A DNA stretch of 64,000 nucleotides, from NCBI RefSeq assembly GCF_033439725.1, contig NW_026944385.1:1576001-1640000 (forward strand). The letters are read 5' to 3'. Under the pieces are notes generated by a model, which saw nothing but the letters and a program-made list of their open reading frames with translations, searched no databases and was not told the origin of the DNA. The DNA is from Neurospora tetraspora. Taxonomy: Eukaryota; Ascomycota; Sordariomycetes; Sordariales; Sordariaceae. A program made the translations under genes and the position numbers. Position 1 is the stretch's first letter. Each line of letters begins with the position of its first letter. Shown here in pieces: positions 1-11,200 of the stretch.

Positions 1-118
1 GTGGATGATGGACCTGCAGGACCCCAAGGTAGCATTGTCGTTCCCCCGATTGCTGTACTTCTATTCCCATTTCGGTTAAGAAGAGGCCGAAGTGGTCTGG
101 GGTTGTTCGAGAAGCCAT
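1..118 (-). CDS. Possible 5' end of a gene running off the window
   Basis: On the minus strand an ATG at 116-118 opens a frame that stays open to the window edge (about 39 codons, beginning MASRTTPDHFGLF). The residue mix looks like ordinary fungal coding sequence, but the piece is too short to assign a family and no splice site or promoter element settles it. It could equally be chance. Confidence 0.25.
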   Translation of the reverse strand, partial: MASRTTPDHFGLFLTEMGIEVQQSGERQCYLGVLQVHHP

Positions 119-1431
119 GATCGAGGTCAGCTCCACGCTGTTATCGCGAGCTTTCGAGTGTTGAAGTCGGTGTTGTTGGTAGAGAAGGAATACCGGCTCC
201 GAGACCGTTGTCTTGAACTCTAAATGCCGTGACACGACGATACAACGCGAACTTTCCGAGACAAAAGAAGATGGCGAATCCGAGTTTGACTCTGCGATGC
301 TGGGAGAAGCGGTAATATCGGATCGCAGGGTGAGATTGTTTGTCCCACGTTGCGCAGTCCCGAGTTCCCAAATTCCCCCGCGTTCGGAGAAGCCCGAGAT
401 GCCGGCCGGGGTGGCTTATCGTCCACTGATAACTCGCCCGGTTGTAGTGACCGCTTGAGCCGGTGGTGGTGTGGTTCGCCGAGCTGCGTCGCCGAGCTGC
501 AGTGAGGGAGCGTGCCTGCCGCTCCACGTTCCGTGATAGTGCGGGGTCAATGTGCCAAGCCCAGGCCCCCATTCGGTCTCTCCTTCTGTATCTGAGCGCC
601 GAGTAAGACTTCAGGTCTCGTCATCGACGACGAACAACAACAAAAACATCATCTACTTGATCCTCCATTGTTGAAGCTGCCCGAGCACAATATGAGCGCC
701 CTGGCGATTCCGTGTTCATGGTCCAAATCGATTTCATGACAACGCGAAGAGGAGGATGCTGCGGCATTGACAAGGTCTGCCTCCGATCCCGTCCGCAGAC
801 GCCAACCTTACTGTTCTTATCTCTGACTGCTGGAGTGCTGCTCTGATCGCGCTCTTCTTTACTGATAACGGCTCGGTGAGCGACAGATATTTCCTTCCAT
901 TTCCTTTCACAGCCTACATCTGAGCTCTACCTGAATAGTTAGACAGTACTTTAACCTCGGCGACCAACAGGTCTGGTGCAGTGGGATGGGGACCCCTCAC
1001 TGCCTATCTCCTTATCAGCCACCAACACCGGCGTGGAGGTTAGTGGACTACTTCCACCGATCAGGCCAAGCTTTACCTGGTTGTTGTTTGCAATACATAC
1101 AGCACGTGGAAAATATCTGGTATCAAGCGTTTATCAAGTGCTGTGATGTAAGTGAGAGGATTCAATTCCCAATCAAGTTCTTTCTTCCTGCCCGTTTCTT
1201 GCGGGGAGTGGCCAGCCCCCGCCCAAGACCCCAGACGATGCAGCTATCTTCGCCTGTAGTGTAAGTGACATGCCAAAACCCTAACCCTCATATGTCCAAC
1301 TTGGAGCCCAACCACCAAAGACCACAACTCTCCCCTCCGTATTCAGGCCATACTGACGCCGTCTTGAGTCTCTGAATAGGAGGCAAATATCCTCTATTCA
1401 TGATCCTTTCCGAATGATCCTTCCTTTTCCA
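119..1431. other. No supported gene
   Basis: Several short open frames overlap each other on both strands here, but none shows a recognisable motif or fungal coding character. A short telomere-like CCCTAACCCT stands near 1280. I see nothing else. Confidence 0.5.
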
Positions 1432-2442
1432 TTAGAACCTCCCCCAAGGCACCTCCAGCGCGCCGTCCTCCATGCCCGTAACGACCTGAATCCGCTTCGA
1501 GTCCGCAAACCGAAAGTACACCGTCCAGGACTTCCTAACGCCCGGCCAAGTATCCTTCTTCCAAAACGCGTTCGTCATGCGGATCTGGCCCCTCCTCCCC
1601 TCGAAGAACTTGACCAGTTCCTGCAACACCGACGGCGTCTCGATGCGTTCCGGTCCGTACAACGCCGCCAGGATCTCCACCGAGCCGTTGTAGGGAAGTC
1701 CCGTCCGCCACGGCCGGTGGATGGTTTGTACAAAATCTGACGTTTCTTCTGCGGCTTCTTGCTCTGTCGATTCGGTGTGCTTGTCGGCCCTGATACTGAG
1801 GACGGCGGTATGCTCGGGGAGGTTGAGTAGGTGCACTCCCCCGTTGTTGTTCAACCCCACGAATTGGTAGAGCACTGTCAAGGTTTTGACGGTTCCGTAA
1901 GCTGGATCGGGCGTCAACACGTTGTAGAGATTGTACATGTCGAAGATGATGCTGTCGTCGGATGCCACCATCGCCCGGATATCGTCTGTAACACTAACGC
2001 CACCCCAGGTGGCGCCGATGATAACCAGCTGAGGCGGCTGGTTGGGGAGATGGGGGAACATGTTGTCGTGATGTTCTACTTCTTGGTAGGCTGGGCTGGA
2101 GTCAGCATCACTGCTGCCCATATAGGTATCGGTCTTTGGGTATTCGGAACCTTGGCCCTTGCCGTCGCTGCTAATGTTCTCCCAGTCGTTGAGCATCGTC
2201 ATGGTTGGCGTCAGAGAGGATGTTGGTGGTATCTGGGAGGAGCTGATCAAAGCACCGCGTGGACGGTTTACAGAGAACCGTAATATATAGAAAGCGATGA
2301 ACAGTTCTCCAATGCAGACGAGTAAGAATATCAAGTCAAGTGCCTTCTGGGCTTGTTGGCGGCCAGACAGCGGTGGCCTCTGGGCCGGTGCTGCTCTTGG
2401 GCGGACATGTTTGGACATGGTCGTGGCAAGGGTCTTCGTCAA
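1432..2442 (-). CDS. Hypothetical single-pass membrane protein with a DUF3395-like domain
   Basis: A 336-residue uninterrupted frame. The basic, proline-rich N-terminus (1-32) is followed by one hydrophobic segment at about 35-57, consistent with a signal anchor. A low-complexity linker (60-135) leads to a folded region from about 138. The stretch VIIGATWGGVSVTD (about 140-153), then VKTLTVLYQF (about 185-194), resembles fungal proteins carrying a DUF3395-type beta-rich domain; I recall this resemblance and could not check it. A second start at residue 9 (MSKHV) is possible. No operon-like neighbour. Function unknown. The gene itself is well supported by length and composition, the domain call less so. 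Confidence 0.75.
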   Translation of the reverse strand: MTKTLATTMSKHVRPRAAPAQRPPLSGRQQAQKALDLIFLLVCIGELFIAFYILRFSVNRPRGALISSSQIPPTSSLTPTMTMLNDWENISSDGKGQGSEYPKTDTYMGSSDADSSPAYQEVEHHDNMFPHLPNQPPQLVIIGATWGGVSVTDDIRAMVASDDSIIFDMYNLYNVLTPDPAYGTVKTLTVLYQFVGLNNNGGVHLLNLPEHTAVLSIRADKHTESTEQEAAEETSDFVQTIHRPWRTGLPYNGSVEILAALYGPERIETPSVLQELVKFFEGRRGQIRMTNAFWKKDTWPGVRKSWTVYFRFADSKRIQVVTGMEDGALEVPWGRF

Positions 2443-3645
2443 TGTTACACTGGTTGCTGATTGGTGTTGGGGTGATTTCCTCTTTCTGCTTCGTTGGACA
2501 CTGGCGAATGATGGTCAACGGTTGCCTAGTTTCCCGCCCAAGGAGGACTCGAGACAGAGAAAATTCACGGGGTGTGTATGTGCCCGTCAATAATCCAAGC
2601 TCCAGGATTGGTGCCCGCCCAGGTCGACATATGCAGTCGGCAGTCAGTAGTCAGGCAGACATGAGGACGGAATCCGTCAGTCTGCTCGAAAATACGAAGT
2701 GTATGCAGGTTACGAACAGGTTATTAAGGCTCTCGAGTCCCTGGACAATTCTGTCCTACAAGACCGCTGTTGACCAAGTTTGCTGATAGGGGACGGACGT
2801 TTTTGCCCATTTATTTCTGCTCCCGTATCCATGGGATGAATCTAATGGCCTCAAATATTCTCAACTGGCAACGCGGCAGAATCTTCGAAAGGCTTCTCTG
2901 GCACGCTCTCGACAAGTTTCATACGTCCAACTTAATGGCTCGCGGGCCTAATTATCTGGCGGAGTCTTCAATACCAAGACCTCAATTCCATGTCCTCCCC
3001 TAAGGTATCCAATGCCGACTCAGTCTCCTCTATCTTCATCACTTACTGTGTCTGCTTAGAATCTCTGCGCATACTCAAGTGGCTCGGGGCTAGAACGCGT
3101 ACCACCTCGAATCTTCGGTGCCATGTCCATCGACGGATGTTCCGCCAAGTTGCGATATCACACGGGTATTCCCTGTCGATGATACAACGTCCCCGAGTAA
3201 ACTGGCATGATGACAAGCGAACAAACCTACAGCGATGTTCTTTCAACACCATCCGGACGGAGCTACAGAATATTGTGGTACCTGTGACAACGGATACCAA
3301 GGGACCCAGCTACCAGAACCGACAAAGGACCGCACAATAACTGGAGGATGGTAGCAAACGTGTCTGTGATACAGCTAACGCGGCCACGACTTTTTGACAG
3401 CTCGTGTATCGTTTCACCCATCATGTGCCGGTTACACTCTCCGCCTTCGTGGTCTTATGCCCTGAAGTATCGAAATAGGAGCATATATGGGTAGGTATTA
3501 GATGTGGGCTGTGTCCAGCCAAAGATGCTCGGAACCGTTTACTCGAGCTTCGCCGGTTACCAGTCAGAGTTGGGCTCACATTTAGCTTCAACGTCTACAG
3601 GATAGCCCCGACCTATTAGTACCATCACTTCTGCAAGACTTCGAG
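2443..3645. other. Intergenic, no supported gene
   Basis: About 1.2 kb between two divergent genes. Short frames on both strands lack motifs. It presumably holds the upstream regions of the genes at 2442 (minus) and 3646 (plus). No repeat or RNA gene recognised. Confidence 0.5.
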
Positions 3646-4431
3646 ATGGTTCTGCAATCGCTCAGCACAGCCCTCTTCCCCCTAGTCCTCCTCTCGGGGG
3701 TCTCTCTAGGACTGGCAGGACCACCCAGACATAAGCATGAAATCCGGGACGTCCCCAGCGCCCTAACCAGCACTCAAACCGAGGACGAAACCACACAATA
3801 CTACTACTTCACCGAGTCATACACCTCGCTCCCACCATTCTGGCCACCACGACCAACACCACACAGCAGTGACAGCACAACGTCTACAACAACGACATCA
3901 TCACCAGAATACCCTTACTACTCAGATTCCGACACCACCACGTCCTCCTCGAACTTCACCACACCCACTACCACCTGGAACTTCACCACTCCCTACACCA
4001 CCACCTGGACCAGCTACTCCGACACCTGGGGCGACCATAACACCTACCCAACGCCCAGCAGTGCAGCCACAGATGATGAAACCACGACCATCTCCGTAAT
4101 CAAGACCCTCACTTCCTTTACCACCACCGTGGTGTCCAAGACCGTCAACAAGCCATCGTCTACAAAGCCATCCAGAACATCATCATCCAAGTCGTTCACA
4201 TTCAAGACGACACCGTTTGCAAACTTGACGACGTTTACCTCCCCTAAATGGACGACTGTTCCCGTTGCCTCGCTGACGGGTACTCCTTTCTGTTCGAATG
4301 CGGCGGACCCGGATAGTGGGGTGGGAAATCATTGCGTGTGTGGGAATGGGGAGACTGTGGGGGTGATTCCGTTTAGTAGGGGGGGTAATGCTAGTGATTA
4401 TCAGCCTTGTGCTTATACTACTGTTGGGTAG
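3646..4431 (+). CDS. Secreted Ser/Thr-rich protein with a C-terminal four-cysteine module
   Basis: A 261-residue protein with a clear signal peptide (hydrophobic core at about 5-22, likely cleavage near AGPPR at 24-25). Residues 45-205 are dominated by Thr, Ser, Pro and Tyr, typical of a heavily O-glycosylated wall or extracellular linker. The last 50 residues carry four cysteines (PFCSNA, NHCVCGNG, YQPCAY), a tail seen on several fungal secreted proteins and enzymes. No catalytic domain is visible, so it may be a structural or wall-associated protein. Single exon. tRNA-Arg lies about 100 bp downstream on the same strand. Confidence 0.75.
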   Translation: MVLQSLSTALFPLVLLSGVSLGLAGPPRHKHEIRDVPSALTSTQTEDETTQYYYFTESYTSLPPFWPPRPTPHSSDSTTSTTTTSSPEYPYYSDSDTTTSSSNFTTPTTTWNFTTPYTTTWTSYSDTWGDHNTYPTPSSAATDDETTTISVIKTLTSFTTTVVSKTVNKPSSTKPSRTSSSKSFTFKTTPFANLTTFTSPKWTTVPVASLTGTPFCSNAADPDSGVGNHCVCGNGETVGVIPFSRGGNASDYQPCAYTTVG

Positions 4432-4537
4432 GGGGGGGAGGAAAGGGGGTGGTGTTGAGGGGGATAAGTGGGACACTGGAGGGAGGAATGACAAACCCGG
4501 GATTATGTATGGTAGGTTTGAGTCAAGCATTCAACAA

Positions 4538-4609
4538 GGTCCGCTGGCTCAATGGCAGAGCGTCTGACTACGAATCAGGAGGTTCCAGGTTCGACCCCTG
4601 GGTGGATCG
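4538..4609 (+). tRNA. tRNA-Arg (anticodon ACG)
   Basis: A full cloverleaf can be drawn. The acceptor stem GGTCCGC pairs with GTGGATC with two G-U pairs. The anticodon stem TCTGA/TCAGG encloses the loop CTACGAA (anticodon ACG). A T arm with GGTTCGACCCC follows. No intron and no encoded CCA. A T-rich tract follows directly (4612-4637) and would serve as the RNA polymerase III terminator. Confidence 0.95.
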
Positions 4610-4611
4610 AG

Positions 4612-4637
4612 TTATCTTTTCTTTTGATCTTTTTTTC
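4612..4637 (+). terminator. T-rich pol III terminator of tRNA-Arg
   Basis: Runs of four, four and seven T on the plus strand begin within a few bases of the tRNA 3' end. Confidence 0.6.
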
Positions 4638-5040
4638 TTCCACCTTTGTTGCTTAAACTTTTACTCACTGATGCCAATCTTGAGACCATCATTTTTTTGC
4701 TTGAACTTGCAGCAGAGCATATGATCATGACTGCAATTCCCAACGTCGTGCACAGGAGCAGCCGTCATCTCCAAACCCGCTTTTTAGGCGCTGTCATCGG
4801 ACATGCACCTAAATCGGACACTCTGATTCGGTAAAGGAAACATTCGTTCAATTTCAGCCTCCTTTGCACTTCACATCTTCCTTCCCAAATTCTCAACTTC
4901 ATCCCATTCAATCCTCCTTCAACATCTCCACCCCCGAATCCCTCCTCTTCAGCGTCCCGGTCTCCACAACTTTCCCCTCATCCACCCCCTCCTTCCCCAT
5001 CTTCCCCTCCCTCATCCTCCTTCCTCATCCTCCTCTCCCT

Positions 5041-5458
5041 CTACTCCCTCCTCCTCCTCCTACTCCTCAAATCCGTCCCATGCAGCTTATCCATCAACCC
5101 CGGAATCGCTCCAAACTCCACATTAAACAGCTCATGATGGGCATCATGATCCCTCGCCATCTCCAGCAGTCCCAACAATTCAAAATCATAACCCGTCCGG
5201 AGCAGTGGATTTGATCATCGCATCAAAGTCAGTAGCCAGAAAGGTGGGCACTTTGCCGTGGCCCAGAACCTCGAGCCGGCTGTTGGCGTAGTCCATCCTG
5301 ACGTGATTCGTGTCGCATAGCCCGACGATGCACGAGGTTGAGCTGTAATCAGTTGCAATGGCATTGTAGAATAAGTCGGCTCGGCCACCAGTGCCGACGA
5401 TGGCGTACCGTTTTCTTCCCATGCCACCTTTGACAAGGGACTGGGATGCTTCGCTCAT
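5041..5458 (-). pseudogene. Truncated Gfo/Idh/MocA-type oxidoreductase
   Basis: Starting at 5458 on the minus strand, the first 90 codons encode the N-terminal Rossmann half of a Gfo/Idh/MocA-family NAD(P)-dependent dehydrogenase: KRYAIVGTGGRADLFYNAI carries the GxGGRA nucleotide motif, followed by VGLCDTNHVRMDYA and VPTFLATDFDAMIKSTAPD. Family members run to over 400 residues and continue here with the EKP catalytic motif, but the frame stops at 5186. A different frame (5202 down to a stop at 5041) carries a coding-like stretch, GYDFELLGLLEMARDHDAHH, that I cannot place; it may be the remnant 3' end of this or another gene joined by deletion. The next relic (6256) is divergent from it. Confidence 0.7.
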
Positions 5459-6255
5459 CTTGAGGGTGGCTGTTCAGATCCAGCCAACTGGGAGGAAGTC
5501 GAGTTGTGAGAGAGCTCTACCGCGGAGTGCTGCGGGCCAGCCAGGAGAATGTCAGTTGTGTGAAGCAAAAGGCACGAGGCGTGGAACGTTAAGAGGAAAA
5601 GAAAATCGAACAGCACCCAGTGTCAAGATGGATGTCTATCATGTTCCTCGGTTCCGGCTCGCCCCGTGCCCCTCGGTCATAGATAACCCAGATCCCGAAC
5701 ATTAGGCTGAAGAGGACGAATGCATCGACACAGGTGCCGGCTTGATGGGAATAATGGTGGTATGCACCTCAACATCACTGCATCCTTCAACCCCCAAAAA
5801 CGTGGGGAAGTGCGGAGAGAGCAAGATCATGGCATGGGATTGGGTTGGTTAAACACAGGGCAACATGGTCTAGAAAATTGACATATCACGACCAAGGTAA
5901 ATGGTGTAGATGAAGGGAAGGCAGGTAAACAACCTACCCTGCAAAGACATCCAAACTCTACAGCCAGTTGAAGTAGAGGACGCTTTTCTTTGGGTGTTCC
6001 GTCATGAGATGAGGTGGCTGGGCTTTGATGCCTCCGTGGTTCGTCCCAGACTCCTGGGAAATACCCAACCCTCTTGCCATACAAGTGGTGTGGTTCGGGG
6101 TAAAAGAAGGCGGTCGATGGCCCAGCACCCTTTATCTGAAAGGGCCGCCCTCCGGGGATCAGACGAGACATTGCCCGCTGGGCCCGTTATTAGGACGACG
6201 ATCCAGCACTGGCCAAGATCCCACATTAACAACAAAACCTTGACCGAAGACAACC
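5459..6255. other. Intergenic between two divergent gene relics
   Basis: This 0.8 kb would have held the divergent promoters of the oxidoreductase and MFS relics. Overlapping short frames here show no motif. Nothing else recognised. Confidence 0.4.
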
Positions 6256-7529
6256 ATGGCTGCAGACCAGGGGAAGGGACAGGACGATATCACTCTTGCG
6301 CCTGTCCATAACGAGCCCACCAAAGGATTGCCCGCGACAAGGCTACAGACTTCCTTGCGAACCATGCCGAAGGCGGGTCATCCTTCACTACCGAAGAGGA
6401 AAAGGCCGTTCTGCGCCGGATCGACCTTTGTGTTCTGCCCTTGCTCCTCGGGGCATACCCGACTTCAAGTCCTTGCTCGGGATGCGCTTCGTGCTCGGGT
6501 CGTTCGGAGCCATGATCGCGCCGAGCTGCGTTGCTGTCACGCAAATGTGGTGGCGCCGGAGCGAACAGACTCTGCGGACGAGTTACTGGAACGCCATGAA
6601 CGGTGTGACTTTTATCGTGGGCAGCCTCTTCACCTACGGCCTGGGCCATATCCACAGCGACAAGATGTTCCGCTACCAGATTGTCTTGTTGTTCTGCGGC
6701 CTCTTGACAGTCGTGTATTCCGTTGTTGTTCTCATCTTCAGTGCCAGACTCGCCGATGGAGGCCAAGTATCTCAGAGAACGGGAGAAGGTTATTGCGGTC
6801 GGGCGGCTCAGAGCGAACCAGATGGGTGTCGCGTCAAGGACGTGGCGATGGGACCACGTGGTGGAAACGCTCTTCGACTTGAAGACATGGTGTTGGTTCA
6901 TTGCTATCATTGCGATTTCGTAAGTGTTTTTTGTCCGTTTCGGTTACATGTTTAGATCAGCAAAAAAGACAGCAAACTGATGTTGGGATACAGCATCGCC
7001 AGCGGTGGCATTGGGACTTTTGGCAACCTCATCGTCAAGTCCTTTGGATACTCGAGTTTCGAGACCATCCTGTTCAACATTCCGTTCGGCGTGATCCAGG
7101 TCGTTGCCGTTGTCGGGACTGGCTGGTTAGCCACTAGGTTCCAGCGCAAGGGCTTGGTGATTGCTGGCGTCAGCGTCCTGCCCACGATCGGAACCATCCT
7201 GATGCTGACGGTGTCGCGAGAGCACAAGGGCGTCCTAAGGTGATACCAAAAAGAAGTGCACGTCGGCCATGGTGTTTATAGGAATGTGCACTGGCAACGT
7301 CATCGGGCCTCTGCTGTACTCGACCGGCCAGGCGCCTCTTTACCGACCCGGCCTGATTCCCTTCTACCTCATGTTCCTCAATCGCCGGCATGCTCAAAGG
7401 CGGGAGGAGCTGGGAAAGACGGCGGAGGTCGGGGGTGCCGATGCCCACCAGCAACGGTCGCTCGGGAAGGATAACGCGCTGCAGGACATGACGGATCTGC
7501 GGAACGAGTATTTTATCTTTGTGTATTGA
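6256..7529 (+). pseudogene. Dal5-type MFS transporter relic with internal deletions
   Basis: Fragments of one anion:cation symporter (allantoate/Dal5-like MFS) protein occur in order but in different frames. They are the cytoplasmic N-terminus with FTTEEEKAVLRRIDLCVLP and LLLGAY to about 6456; then directly SLLGMRFVLGSFGA and VAVTQMWWRR (normally TM4 on); PDSPMEAKYLRERE in another frame; an intron at about 6919-6992; IASGGIGTFGNLIVKSFGYS; TGWLATRFQRKG; then KKKCTSAMVFIGMCTGNVIGPLLY; then IPFYLMFLNRRHAQRREELG and the C-terminus ending DLRNEYFIFVY. TM1-3, a block before KKKCTSA, and one between YRPGL and IPFYL are missing. The length (about 400 codons of fragments against about 500 in the family) fits several deletions plus frameshifts. 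It is not RIP-mutated. Confidence 0.8.
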
Positions 7530-8210
7530 GCTTGTTGGGACGGAATCTGCCTGTGGTGTTGTGGACAGTGGAAGTGGTTTTGAGGCGGGAGAGGACGACG
7601 GGGCTACTGGAGCGACCGGACGTGTCACGGACGTGATTTAGGTTATCAGAGGGCCACTCCCCATTGCGGGGGGCCATTCAGCACCTGCAGACCCCGCAGC
7701 GGGGATGACAGCTCCCGGGGCCCCGCCACTGCTGCAGGTCCGGGTGTCATTGCCGTGCTGTCCGCTGCGGAGACGGTCAATGTACAGGGGCATCTAACCA
7801 ACAACAAATGTGTTGATGCTCTTCTCCGGCAACGGCTTCAAAACATTATTTACTCTACTCAAGAAGCAAATGGCCATTCGTAACTAAACTTTTAACTTGT
7901 GAGCTTGTGGTACCTTGAGGAATTGAAAAACAGTCATGTTTCACTCTATACGCTAGGGGATGTTGCAGTGTAACAACCCGCGATGACTCCTTCCCATGAC
8001 TCCAATAACACAACAGGTACCAATTCTAGGCAACAGCGCCTCGACTGGAGGTGCCTTCCCGCATGGTGCTTTATAACGTGAAGCTTTCCACTTTCTTCGC
8101 ATTCTTCGTGTTTCATCCTCTCTTCGTCATTTCTTTCATCCTTTGCACCTCCTAGTCGAATCATATCCTTCCCCCATACATTCCGTATTCCCTGCTTCCA
8201 TCCAACAACC
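7530..8210. promoter_or_regulatory. Upstream region of the F-box gene
   Basis: No gene. A GC-rich stretch with local palindromes (about 7660-7760) is followed by more AT-rich DNA, a TTTATAA at about 8070 and a pyrimidine-rich tract (about 8085-8150) just before the ATG at 8211, the usual layout of a fungal core promoter and 5' leader. Confidence 0.4.
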
Positions 8211-11200
8211 ATGGGGACAAGGTTCAGGATCGTATGCAACCTCTGCCAGGCCATCATCCCACCAGTCGAGCAAGACCTCAACAATGACGACGGGCCAATT
8301 CCCAGGCTGGAATGGAATCAAGAGGCTAGGGCAGTGAGAACAGTCAGAGACACTTCCTCTCCCTTCCTCACTGGTGTTGGCTATTTGACTCGGTGGGGAG
8401 TGCTCCAGGCTAGTCACAATCCCGATGTTCCGTACGGAACAGACACAGGCCTCCTCAATCTGGGGGCCCGGAATGATGCCATCTTGGGCCAGTCTGGCAA
8501 CGGTCAGGCTAACCACCCCAAGTACCTCACCTTCGTCTTCCACGATGCCTGCTGGCAGCTGTTCTTGGCTGGCATTCTGCCTGGTCTTCCAGACTCTGTC
8601 ACAGCCTGCCGCACACCTCAAGAGCAGGTTGGACTTGTCGCCGAGGCTCTGTTCAGATATCTCTCGTGTATGCCACTCACCAAACTCAACCAGGTGGTAG
8701 TTCCGCATGATCTTCCCCCTTACCGCGCCGCCGATCTCGTTCTGCCCCGGGACTACGCTCCCACTGACCGGGCCATCATGATGGCAGATCCCTCTGACCT
8801 ACCAACACTGGATGGCTCACCACAAGTGGTTGACCATCAGCATAACGACCACCTTTACACCATCAACCCCAACTTTCACTCCGCATCTTCAACAGATACT
8901 CCCTTTTCCACGCTCCCTGAAGAGTTGATTCACCAGATTCTGAATCTTCTCCCTTCCCCCGACGTCTGCAACCTTCGCCTAGCATCTAGGTCTGTTGCGA
9001 GCGTCTCGAGCCCTTTGCAGCTTCCCAGGTCCTTCTGGGCCAGTCGCTTCGAGTGTGGGAACGAGATGGGCTTCTTCTACCCTGGTCGTCCCTTCCCCGA
9101 CACCAAACCACCTACAGACTATCGCCAACTCCATTCCACACTCAGGCTCGAGTTGAGCAAGGTGACTGAAGTCATGAACCTGAGAAACAGACGGAGGATT
9201 TGGCGCATGTTGCGAGAGATGTCCTGTTGCATTACTCTGGCAATTGAGCACATATGGTCGTCAACGAACGGTGACAGTGATACAGGTACTCCTTTCGTAC
9301 AAATTCCCGAGGGCCACGTAGCCGGGAGATTGGTCTGTCCCCTGCCTCTCCGCGGTGGTCCTGTTACCAAGGCATTGGAACGTAGCGCTGGCACAACGAT
9401 ATTTGCTGGGCAAGCTGCCATATTCCCAGACCCTTCATTACAGGCGCCCATGTGCGTCGGTGTATCGTTTCTGAGAGTTGACCAACGTCCCTATGTCTGT
9501 GGCATCAGGGTTCTGTCTGCCAGGTCTGATCAGGCTTGTAGAGTGGGCGTCATTATCCAAGAAAGTGAAACTATCGTCGCCTTGAAAGCTGATGATGAGT
9601 TGTCTGGCTTCCGTGTGGCATGTCTTGCCAATGGTGTGGTTGGCTTGGGTCTTCTAGTTCGGCCTGTTTCTAACCCTGAGTGTGTCCCCATGCTTCACCC
9701 TTTCACAGTGGGTAATTTGGATACAAGCACAAGTGGCTTGGGTCTTGCAGACGTTACCCCTACTGGTGGAGGCCTTCCAACGGGCATCATTGCTGGGCTT
9801 GATGTAAGTACTTTATCTTCACTGTATGCCTTTTGGAGTCCCAGACTAACATTTACCGTTATAGGCTGCCTGCAGAATTGTCTCTCTTCAGTCGCTTGAG
9901 TGCCAGTCATCGGTTTGTAAGGAGGAAGAGGATATCTCCACTGGTCCCTTCGCGAAGAAGGCCACGCAACCACGTTCCCAGGCTGTGCTGTGGAGTCCGT
10001 CTATCCCTCAAAACGAACAAGATATCCTCACTCCCAAGACAAAGCCAGGTATCCACGGCTCAGTTGCTGTGCGAGAAGATCAAGGCTCAGACTTTGTCCT
10101 TAACATCCCCTTTGGCGGGGAAAGAGGGGAGAGACTGAAGACACTCAACAGAATAGTTGCTTACACAGATCCTTACTCGGCGTATGGGGCGTTCAAAGGC
10201 TTCGGCTTCCATTACGATGATGAGCCGGCTGGGGTATTCTACGGAACAAGAAAGGAGTACGATTCCTTTCCAATTGCGTTCCGTCAGTGCCTTCAGTCAT
10301 CGTTTACCATCAACGGTAAAGGGGGCGAAGTAATCGACCACATAGAGCTATTTGGCTTGGTGTCGCAATGGTATAAGCTAGACGCTATAAAGGTTTGTGA
10401 CCCGTGTTCTTCCATTTATGGATACCCTCAGCAGCTAACAAACCCAGTAGATTACCACGAATTTTGGAAGATGTGTCCACTTCAAGCATGAAGCGGAGGG
10501 GTTCCTAAATACGTTTACAACGTCTACAGCCAGCCCTGAATTGAGCATGCTTCACCCACCCGTCGGGTCAACGATCATCGGATTGTATGCAAACACACAC
10601 ATAAGTCACCAATCAGCAAATTATCGATCTTTGGACTAATGCTAACCATCTTCAAGCAACCCTCAGGTTCTGTGCAAGCCCTTGGGTTACGATGTGCTAC
10701 CGAGACCCAAGTTGCCCGACATTCTACGGTTTGGGACGCGGCAGCGAGCCATTGGCTTTTGTCACCACCGCCAGTATACAAGTTTTACGACCCCAAGAAC
10801 GCCGTAAGGGGGAAACTGGGGTTTGGCTATAGTAGCGGAGTCCGCCGGCTTTACAACATCCGCCGGATCCGGGTCTCATGTGGCTCAGTTTCTGGATCCC
10901 GACAGCCTCACGGCATTTCATCCACGAGCACCCGGGTCGTCTTACACGGGCACCCATCCCTATACGGGCACCCATATTTCAAGCCATGGCAAGTAATTTA
11001 GACGTAAACTAGCATTTACATCGTAAATTCCATCGTGTTACACATACATGAAAAAAATCACAGAGATGTTCAGTAACATAATTTTATATAGAGATTCGTA
11101 TAGTACATAATGTTTTCAACATAGGATAGTTCTATGGCATTCATCTATATACTTCGAAAAACTATGCTATTGACTATGGCGAGTAATCTTGTGATACTTT

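Noticed and set aside
141-572. 143-codon minus-strand frame near the window start
   Set aside because: Overlaps other frames of similar length on both strands, with no motif and no hydrophobic or low-complexity pattern typical of a gene.
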